Positions 33,138 to 39,449 of a stretch of 39,449 nucleotides of DNA are shown here, one piece after another. Position 1 is the stretch's first letter. The number at the start of each line of letters is the position of its first letter. The position numbers were made by a program, and so were the translations under genes. The notes beneath the pieces are model-generated. The model saw nothing but the letters and a program-made list of their open reading frames with translations, was not told the origin of the DNA and made no database searches. The DNA is from AAA164-E04 sp014239995 (GTDB taxonomy: Bacteria; Verrucomicrobiota; Verrucomicrobiia; Limisphaerales; AAA164-E04): NCBI GenBank assembly GCA_029247315.1, contig JAQWLM010000145.1, positions 1 to 39,449 on the forward strand, read 5' to 3'.

Positions 33138-34220
33138 CTATTTATTACTACCTTGAATGCCTCCATCCGAAACGTGCCACCGTTTCAGATTCCTGCCCAG
33201 TTCTCTGGGCCAGTTTTCCTCCGTGCAGGTCATAAAAACCTGACCGCTCCCATGATGCGAGCGTTCAAGAAGGGGTAGGAGACCCCTTCGCCGATTTTCA
33301 TCCAGTTCCCCCATCACGTCGTCAATGAGGAGGACTGGAGGAATCCCTGTCACATCAGTTAAATACTCTGCCTGGGCCATCTTGAGAGCAATGGCCAAGG
33401 TTCGTTTCTGCCCCTCACTACCAAATTGAGCCACCGGTTGCTCATTCAATGCGAATTGCAATTCGTCTCGGTGAGGCCCAATCAAGGTGGATCGATACTG
33501 TTGTTCCCGATCTCGATGTTTAAGCAATGCTCCAAAAAAGTCTTTCGGCACCGTTGTTTTGTAATGCATCGTCAACTCCTCAGCGCCCGAGGAAATACGC
33601 TTGTACGCATGTCGAACCAGAGGGAAAATCCTGGGAATGAATTGTTGCCTTGCCTTGATGAGACGCTCACCGTAAGACACCAACTCACGGGTAAATGCCT
33701 CCATGACCTGCTGATCAGGACGATGCTGCTTGAGCACAGCGTTCCTCGAGCGTAGCACTTTGGCATATCGCTGAAGGGTTCCAAGGTATGCATGGTCCGT
33801 TTGGGACAAAAGCAAGTCCATGAATCGTCGCCGGATGCGTGGGGATCCCTTGATGATCTGAAGGTCCTCGGTACAAAAGACGACGGCACGCAGGGTCCCA
33901 AAAAATTCGGAAAGACGCTTTACCGGGTTCTGGTTCAGGGTCAGTTTTCTTTCCTGAGCAGACCAGTAGTACTGGAGGAGATCCGAATGCACACCCGTTA
34001 CCTCCCCTGCCACAAAAAAACCTTTTTGACCTTGTCGAATCATCTGTGCCGCCCCGACCCCTCGGAACGAACGTAACGTGGCAAGCAGGTAGATAGCCTC
34101 CAGAAGGTTTGTCTTTCCCTGGGCATTCTTTCCCAGGAGCAACTGAAATCCAGGTTCGAAGGCAATGTCCAAACGCCGGTAATTCCGAAAATCTCTGAGT
34201 TTTATTTTTGCCAGGTGCAT
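33138..34220 (-). CDS. recF: DNA replication and repair protein RecF
   Basis: 360 residues. RecF is an SMC-like ATPase that loads RecA at single-strand gaps with RecO and RecR. Walker A is G30-K-N-A-Q-G-K36-T37, the ABC signature region is QFGSEGQKRTLAIALKMA, and Walker B is PVLLIDDVMGELD. The N-terminus MHLAKIKLRDFRNY matches the family start, so I use ATG 34220 rather than the in-frame GTG at 34232. RecF is often next to dnaA, dnaN and gyrB; here it stands between a pseudopilin-like gene and a large dehydrogenase fusion. It follows the fusion gene by 57 nt on the same strand, so it may depend on that transcript. Confidence 0.96.
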   Translation of the reverse strand: MHLAKIKLRDFRNYRRLDIAFEPGFQLLLGKNAQGKTNLLEAIYLLATLRSFRGVGAAQMIRQGQKGFFVAGEVTGVHSDLLQYYWSAQERKLTLNQNPVKRLSEFFGTLRAVVFCTEDLQIIKGSPRIRRRFMDLLLSQTDHAYLGTLQRYAKVLRSRNAVLKQHRPDQQVMEAFTRELVSYGERLIKARQQFIPRIFPLVRHAYKRISSGAEELTMHYKTTVPKDFFGALLKHRDREQQYRSTLIGPHRDELQFALNEQPVAQFGSEGQKRTLAIALKMAQAEYLTDVTGIPPVLLIDDVMGELDENRRRGLLPLLERSHHGSGQVFMTCTEENWPRELGRNLKRWHVSDGGIQGSNK

Positions 34221-34277
34221 GCCGGAGGCCACTTACACGGGGTTAAGTTCCGTGGAAGGATCATGGAAGATGCCTTC

Positions 34278-37200
34278 CTAGTGTTGTATATAGGCAAAAA
34301 GATCAGCTATCTGCTGACCCGTCAATGCATCCAGCAGCCCCCCCGGCATGATGGAAACTGGCGAATGCTCTCGGCCTGCAACATCTTTTCCTGCAACGAC
34401 GGTCAGGTTGCCAGCCAGGTCTTTGATCGTGATGGTGTCACCTTCCATGGCGGTGATAAACCCCGTCAGGACGGCTCCCTCGCTCTCAGGGCGACCTGAA
34501 CGAAGCGTCACGGTCACGAGTTCAAATTCCTCCCTTACCGCCAGGCTGGGATCCACGATGGCAGGCAACAGGAATTCCAGATTACTTCGCTCATATCCGG
34601 TCAACTCAGGTCCAATGCCCCTTCCATGTCCATGGAACACATGGCAGATACCGCAGATCTGATCAAACACATCCTTGCCGGAGCTGGAATCTCCCTGAAA
34701 CTCCTCCAGTATGCCCCGCACCTCCTTGATCCGTTGCATTTTGGCACCATTCGGCTGATGCAGATTACCCCAGATAGAGAGCATGAGCCCTGTCAACGAT
34801 GGATCCTCTCGCTGCTGAAGCGCAATCAGGACATCATAGGGAACATCCTCACGTTTCAGGGTGCCGCCCTGAATCAGCAGGAGCATACGCCGCGCCCACT
34901 CGCTGCGACCGGCCAAAACGGATTGTGCAGTTCGACGCAGATCACCTTCTTCAGCAGGAATAAGTTCCAGGAGGGCATCAGCGATTTCAGGTTGTTCAAA
35001 ACGGCGCAACCCGTTCATGGCAGCAAGACGCAAGGCATCCCCACTCTCTGTGCTCTTGAGAAGGTTGATCAGGATGGGGACAGAGTCATCATCATGTAAT
35101 TCAGCCAGGCGCATGATCATGCCTGATCGCAAGGTCACCTCCAGGGATGCTTCCATGATCATTTGACGCGCGGATTGCAAGGCAGCCACACTACCAATGC
35201 GAAGTCCAAAACCTATCCAATCGGGGTTGGATTTAAAACGGGAAGTCACATCCCGCATGGCCTCCTCGAGGGAAACTGGCACCTCCTGGAGTCGTGCTCC
35301 CTGCAGGGCGAGGTCCATGCCTCGAAGCAGGGAGGATACGGCATCCCGATCCGGAGCCTTGCGAAGCAACAAGGCACAGAGGTCGAGACTTCTGCGCTCC
35401 TGCTCGGCAGTCAATCTTCGACTGACACGTTCCAGGAGGACTGCGCGCAGCATACCATGCTGCCAATCAGACGGGGATTTCAGTAAGTCCAGAACACCCT
35501 CGGGATGACGACGCAGTTGTGACTCAAGTGCCCACCATACCTGCTGCGGAATATAGGTATCATCCGTCCATTCATGCCGTTCGTAGAGTTTTTGAACAAG
35601 GGGATACCCTTGCTGGTGAGGAAGTCTTTGGGCAGTGGAAGCAAGCTGGGAAATCACCTCCGCATGCATCTCATGTTGCGCCAAACCCAGCATGGCGGTG
35701 AAAAGCTTGGAACTCAGCAGGCGCTGCCGATCACCTGCCAAACGAATCGCCCATTCACGCAGATGCGGGTCTGGATGATCCAAGCCCTGCAAGAGACGGG
35801 TCTCATCCAGACGCCCCATCTGGCCCAGGACCCAGAGGCTTTCAAGGGCCGTGCGTGGTTCAGCGTTCACAAGCCTTTCTTGGAGCAAGGGAATCAGCGT
35901 GGTGTCTCCCCGTTCCCTGAGCAGGCGTCTTGCAGTGCTGCGCGTCCACTGATTGGGGTCCTCCAGGAGAGCGACCAGAGATGCGCCCGACAACGAAGAA
36001 AGATCCCGTTGGTAACCTGGCGCCACTTGCTTGCTTCGAAGCCTGTAGACCCGTCCACGTTCACGGTCCCAATTATCACGAGGGTCAACGTGAGTAATGC
36101 GAGCATCGTACCAATCGGAGAGATAAATGGCCCCATCAGGGCCCACGGCAGCATGCACGGGACGAAACCATTTGTCCTTGGTATGCACGGGGGCCTCCTG
36201 TTCAATGGTCCTGAAGGTGCTCCCATCAGGAATGATACTCAGGGCGTGCACCTTGTTTGCAAGAGAGTTACCACCCACCAGCAGGTTTTGAAGTGTTGGA
36301 ATGGCTTCACTTTCGTATGGGATCCACTGGTGCACCAGGCGCACAGTATCCCCCTGAATGGGTAATCCAAAGAAATGACCATAGGTGTAGGGATTGGTAT
36401 GGGGACCATGCTTGCCAAAGGACTTCTGGTAGTATCCACCCTGTACAAAATAGACGGCCTGCAGGTTTCCGTTGGTACCTGAGTAGAGTCTTCCTTTGCT
36501 ATCGAAATCTACTCCAAATGTGTTCCATCCCCCCTCGGCAAAAAGTTCAAACCGATGTTGCGTGGGATGATAGCGCCAAATGTTCTGACCAAAGAAGGCG
36601 TGCGGTTCCTTGGAAAGACTTTGCTCTACCTTGACACGGGCGGTCACCGTACTTCCCGTCGCACCGTAGAGCCAACCATCCGGACCCCACTTCAGGCTAT
36701 TGGCAATCGAATGGGTATCCTCTAGGCCAAAACCTGACAAATGGACTTCAGGGGGACCATCCGGTTGGTCATCGTGGTCACGATCCGGAAAAAAAAGCAG
36801 ATAGGGTGGGTTCATAACCCACACTCCATCCTTATCAAATGCCAGGGAAGTACACATGTTCAGGCCTTCAAGAAAGGTTTTCTGGGATTCAAAAACACCG
36901 TCCCCATCCACATCCTCATGGATCGTGATTTTGTCCTGGCCAATGAATTTCTGGTCTTCAGGCCTGGTAAATGGAGGGGGAGGCGGGACGGCATCAAATA
37001 CTTTGCGCAGATGATTGTCCCAGGTAAGAACCTCGAGTCCCGCTGGATTGGGATACTGAATATACTGGACAACCCAAAGCCGACCACGGGCGTCAAAATC
37101 AAGGTAAAGAGGCTGTCGCACCGCAGGCTCACTCAAAACAGTATCGATTGCGAGCCCTTCACCCAGTTCCAGGATTTCCCTTGCCTGGTCAACTGGCAAT

Positions 37201-38738
37201 GGATTTCCCTTTCCCTCAGTCAATGCATGCACATTGGTGTTGCCTTTGTATCGATCGTAAACTTCCTGAATACGTCGTTGTCGTCCACCTATATCCGCAG
37301 GAACGATCCCACGGTATCCGGCATACCCCGGCCCCGCCAAAGCACGGAAGTGCTTCGCCTCATCTCGCGCTGCATCACTTCCGGGAACATGCTCCCAGCG
37401 CCCCCAGGCGGGCGCGTCTCCGGTCCGAAAGAACCAGGCTCCCTGCAGGTCGATGGCATCATCGCGCCGGCTCAGATAAACAGGACCACGAAGAATACCA
37501 CCCTGCCCTCCTTTGTCATAGACCCGCCATGCAATCAGGTTTGCTTCTCCATATCTCACCCATTCAGGATCGATGACAAAAGGACGACGTATACTGCTGG
37601 AAGGATCTCCATACAACGGTGGCATTGCCCCGTTTGCACCTACTTTGACGCCGTTAAAGAAAGCTTCATCGACATTATCAACCGCATCAGCCACCAGAAG
37701 CATACGACTGCCCCTCCATGACTCGGGGATATGCACATAAGCACGATACCAGGCAAAGCCATCATGTTCAGCGTAGCGTCCCGAGGCATGAGACTCCCAG
37801 GCTGAAGGCACTTCCAAGGGTGTCCAACCTTCGTACGAGGCACTTGGATCGTAATCCTGGGTCGAACCCTCTTCGAGCAAACCCTCAGGCACATCCTTAC
37901 CTGCAGCCCAATAAATGGCGTTGAGCAGCAGTTTGCGAAACCCCTGAAGTTCAAAGTCCCTCTGATTGCCCAAGGAAGTGTAAAAGACACGCCCACCTGC
38001 GCTCGTAATGTGGGTCCAGGCAACCGGCTCGATGGCCTCACTGCCAAGGACCTGCCCTTCCATCAGCACCTTGGCGGCAGCAGCCATGTCTCTATTTTTA
38101 TAGAGGTGGGAGGTTGACAGAAAGGAGCTTCGCTGGATCCCCTCCAGGACAGGATGGGCCTCTTGTGCTAAAGTCAGCCTTATTTCAGTGGCTGGATCCT
38201 CGGGGGGTTTGTTTCCATAATGTCCCAGGTAGTGCCCCCCCAGTATCTCCCGGTCAAAGGTTTCCCATCGTGCGTAGTCTGCATCTGGGGGTTCCCGGTC
38301 AAATGCATGGCTGGCAGTTCGAATACCCACAACAGCTCCCCCCCGTTCGATGAAGTTGCGAATGAGGTTCATCTGCTGTTTGCGGGGCGTTCTTCGACGC
38401 ACACTCACCACCAGCACATCGGTTTTTTCAAGCACCTCGAGGCCCTCAAAGTGATTGGGATTATCAGGCGAAACATGGACAAAATGACAGTCAACACCAC
38501 GAGGCTGAAGTTCCTTTGCCGCATAACTCGGAAGGGTGCGCTCGGTAGCATACTCCTGTTCGCCCACCATGAAAAGCACACGGGGGGCCTCTCCTGCCCT
38601 GAGATTTTCTGTACCCCAGAGACCCGGACCACAGAAAAGCCATGTGAAAAGAAAAAGAACCGAGGGCGTGTACGTGGCTAGAGCTGCCCCTTTAAGCAAA
38701 AAACGGCTTGGATGCTTCAAAAAAGAAGTGTCATTCAC
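34278..38738 (-). CDS. ThuA / carbohydrate-binding-like / PVC-type dehydrogenase / HEAT / cytochrome c fusion
   Basis: 1486 residues. After a signal segment (SVLFLFTWLFCGPGLWG) come five regions. A ThuA (class-I amidotransferase-like) domain spans about 52-285, with APRVLFMVGEQEY and GGAVVGIRTASHAF. A jelly-roll carbohydrate-binding-like domain spans about 305-430. A PVC-type membrane-bound dehydrogenase beta-propeller of the sorbosone/glucose dehydrogenase kind spans about 540-900, with LYLDFDARGRLWVVQY, HEDVDGDGVFE and LKWGPDGWLYGATGS. HEAT repeats span about 930-1330. The C-terminal cytochrome domain has C1362-G-I-C-H1366. The likely role is periplasmic oxidation of a sugar with electrons passed to the haem; substrate unknown. 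The start is a GTG without a clear Shine-Dalgarno. The C-terminal region resembles PVC-type haem-binding proteins. Confidence 0.93.
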   Translation of the reverse strand: MNDTSFLKHPSRFLLKGAALATYTPSVLFLFTWLFCGPGLWGTENLRAGEAPRVLFMVGEQEYATERTLPSYAAKELQPRGVDCHFVHVSPDNPNHFEGLEVLEKTDVLVVSVRRRTPRKQQMNLIRNFIERGGAVVGIRTASHAFDREPPDADYARWETFDREILGGHYLGHYGNKPPEDPATEIRLTLAQEAHPVLEGIQRSSFLSTSHLYKNRDMAAAAKVLMEGQVLGSEAIEPVAWTHITSAGGRVFYTSLGNQRDFELQGFRKLLLNAIYWAAGKDVPEGLLEEGSTQDYDPSASYEGWTPLEVPSAWESHASGRYAEHDGFAWYRAYVHIPESWRGSRMLLVADAVDNVDEAFFNGVKVGANGAMPPLYGDPSSSIRRPFVIDPEWVRYGEANLIAWRVYDKGGQGGILRGPVYLSRRDDAIDLQGAWFFRTGDAPAWGRWEHVPGSDAARDEAKHFRALAGPGYAGYRGIVPADIGGRQRRIQEVYDRYKGNTNVHALTEGKGNPLPVDQAREILELGEGLAIDTVLSEPAVRQPLYLDFDARGRLWVVQYIQYPNPAGLEVLTWDNHLRKVFDAVPPPPPFTRPEDQKFIGQDKITIHEDVDGDGVFESQKTFLEGLNMCTSLAFDKDGVWVMNPPYLLFFPDRDHDDQPDGPPEVHLSGFGLEDTHSIANSLKWGPDGWLYGATGSTVTARVKVEQSLSKEPHAFFGQNIWRYHPTQHRFELFAEGGWNTFGVDFDSKGRLYSGTNGNLQAVYFVQGGYYQKSFGKHGPHTNPYTYGHFFGLPIQGDTVRLVHQWIPYESEAIPTLQNLLVGGNSLANKVHALSIIPDGSTFRTIEQEAPVHTKDKWFRPVHAAVGPDGAIYLSDWYDARITHVDPRDNWDRERGRVYRLRSKQVAPGYQRDLSSLSGASLVALLEDPNQWTRSTARRLLRERGDTTLIPLLQERLVNAEPRTALESLWVLGQMGRLDETRLLQGLDHPDPHLREWAIRLAGDRQRLLSSKLFTAMLGLAQHEMHAEVISQLASTAQRLPHQQGYPLVQKLYERHEWTDDTYIPQQVWWALESQLRRHPEGVLDLLKSPSDWQHGMLRAVLLERVSRRLTAEQERRSLDLCALLLRKAPDRDAVSSLLRGMDLALQGARLQEVPVSLEEAMRDVTSRFKSNPDWIGFGLRIGSVAALQSARQMIMEASLEVTLRSGMIMRLAELHDDDSVPILINLLKSTESGDALRLAAMNGLRRFEQPEIADALLELIPAEEGDLRRTAQSVLAGRSEWARRMLLLIQGGTLKREDVPYDVLIALQQREDPSLTGLMLSIWGNLHQPNGAKMQRIKEVRGILEEFQGDSSSGKDVFDQICGICHVFHGHGRGIGPELTGYERSNLEFLLPAIVDPSLAVREEFELVTVTLRSGRPESEGAVLTGFITAMEGDTITIKDLAGNLTVVAGKDVAGREHSPVSIMPGGLLDALTGQQIADLFAYIQH

Positions 38739-39170
38739 CCCATGAGATTACGCTGCCCCCACATTTTTCCAATGACTTTTTTTGGCTCAACAGGCGGCGT
38801 TTGATGGATGGAATCTCATGCATCGATTCTAAAAAATGAACTTCAGGATTCCATTTCGATGCCTGAAAACGGTCTGAATCCGGAACGTTTCCTTCTGGCA
38901 ATTGGCCTCCGGGGCCATTGCCTTCACATGCCCCTTTTACAGACACTCAGGAAAGCCTCGGAATGCACCCGGCAGTCTACTTGGGTCGCAACTTGGAAAA
39001 GCCAGCTTCGGTCAAAGCAACTTCCATCTGCAGATCACTGGGATCTTTCAAGCGCCCAAAGCTCCGTGGTTGCCCAATTCCCAGAAGTCCATGGCCATTT
39101 TTCAGGACGTCCCCCATCAACAGCAGATCGGATAGTGGTCCAGCTCAGACAGATCCCATCACGTGATGGT
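38739..39170. other. Intergenic region with a strong bulged hairpin
   Basis: About 430 nt without a supportable gene between the esterase end and the start of the ThuA fusion gene, both on the minus strand. At 38897-38922 GGCAATTGGCC pairs with GGCCATTGCC around a 5-nt loop TCCGG, giving 10 bp with a single bulged T. No T-tract follows on either strand, so a simple intrinsic terminator is not supported. A structured mRNA end or leader element for the fusion gene is possible. Confidence 0.4.
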
Positions 39171-39449
39171 TTATCTGGACAGAAAACCCTGTTCCCGCAA
39201 CCAGAAAAGACAGTCACTCGTCCAAGGATGGTTCTTACCAAGACCTATTCCATGGCGTCCACTCTGATAAATATGCAGGTCGAAGGGAACCCCGGCTTTT
39301 CGCATGGCATTGGCAAACTGCATACTGTTTTCAACTGGCACTGCCTTGTCCTCCCAGGTATGCCAAATGAAGCATGGTGGTGTGGCGGGAGATACCTGCA
39401 ATTCATTGGATAGAAGCCAGATCAATTCAGGATCAGGTTTTTCCCCGAG
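39171..39449 (-). CDS. Alpha/beta-hydrolase (acetyl-xylan esterase-like), C-terminal part only
   Basis: 92 residues are visible, open at the right edge of the window. The segment reads as the end of a BD-FAE/acetyl-xylan esterase-type alpha/beta-hydrolase: PDPELIWLLSNELQVS, then TPPCFIWHTWEDKAVPVENS with the catalytic aspartate in WED, and SGRHGIGLG with the catalytic histidine. It ends WLREQGFLSR. The nucleophile serine and N-terminus lie outside the window. Such secreted esterases remove acetyl or feruloyl groups from polysaccharides, in keeping with the sulfatase and sugar dehydrogenase genes nearby. A signal peptide cannot be judged. Confidence 0.88.
   Translation of the reverse strand, partial: LGEKPDPELIWLLSNELQVSPATPPCFIWHTWEDKAVPVENSMQFANAMRKAGVPFDLHIYQSGRHGIGLGKNHPWTSDCLFWLREQGFLSR

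Noticed and set aside
36741..37721. Long plus-strand ORF (326 codons) opposite the ThuA/dehydrogenase fusion
   Set aside because: It is antisense to a protein with clear conserved domains, and its translation has no recognisable domain or ribosome site. It is a shadow of the real gene.
38808..39413. Plus-strand ORF of 201 codons spanning the gap and the esterase
   Set aside because: Its second half is antisense to the conserved catalytic Asp/His region of the esterase. The product is low in hydrophobic pattern and has no motif.

Overview
The window looks like a chromosomal segment of a free-living, probably marine, bacterium of the PVC superphylum, most likely Verrucomicrobiota. Several lineage-typical families point there: a PSCyt1/DUF1549/DUF1553 protein coupled to a Tat-exported DUF1501 protein, a PVC-type membrane-bound dehydrogenase with a C-terminal CxxCH haem site, a pseudopilin-like protein with an H-x9-DG motif, a formylglycine-type sulfatase, and Gfo/Idh/MocA oxidoreductases with a Tat signal. 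Base composition is moderate (50-55% G+C in hand-counted lines). It is clearly higher in lines sampled from 26.3-31.4 kb.

Layout. 0-8.5 kb (+): a truncated-looking TPR protein, a secreted TPR/HExxH peptidase-like protein, then DUF4159, a MoxR ATPase, a DUF58 protein and a BatA/VWA membrane protein. This is the classic MoxR-DUF58-VWA envelope module. 8.6-11.3 kb (+): a secreted M1 aminopeptidase fused to HEAT repeats. 11.4-15.4 kb: housekeeping metabolism, with purE (+), selD (-), nadA (+), pdxH (-) and a SHOCT/DUF4870 membrane protein (-). 15.4-16.1 kb: a sparse region with a perfect 20-bp palindrome. 16.1-20.1 kb: a secreted EF-hand/CotH/lamin-tail protein (+) convergent with a DegP/HtrA protease (-). 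20.2-25.9 kb (-): an amino-sugar/sulfate catabolic cluster read nagB-like, a broken or recoded gene, a Tat/lipoprotein Gfo/Idh, a cytoplasmic Gfo/Idh and a sulfatase. 26.2-31.4 kb (+): the PSCyt1-DUF1501 pair. 31.5-33.0 kb (-): a pseudopilin-like protein and an unknown secreted protein. 33.1-38.7 kb (-): recF, and a 1486-residue ThuA/PVC-dehydrogenase/HEAT/cytochrome fusion. 39.2 kb to the edge (-): the C-terminus of an alpha/beta-hydrolase.

Two observations are least expected. First, selD is itself a selenoprotein gene. Conceptual translation in the strict code truncates it, but an in-frame UGA sits where E. coli SelD has its catalytic Cys17. It is followed by the conserved Lys three residues on, and by two hairpins that fit the bacterial SECIS rules. 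Second, the gene after the nagB-like gene starts with a good Shine-Dalgarno and an ATGA overlap. It then changes frame exactly at an A7 run that fits the A-AAA-AAA slippery heptamer, and later meets an in-frame UGA. Decay or an assembly error is more likely than recoding, but the geometry deserves a check.

Functionally the window combines envelope homeostasis (MoxR module, DegP), secreted enzymes for marine polymers (peptidases, sulfatase, esterase, ThuA/dehydrogenase fusion), the sugar catabolism that would follow them, and selenium metabolism.
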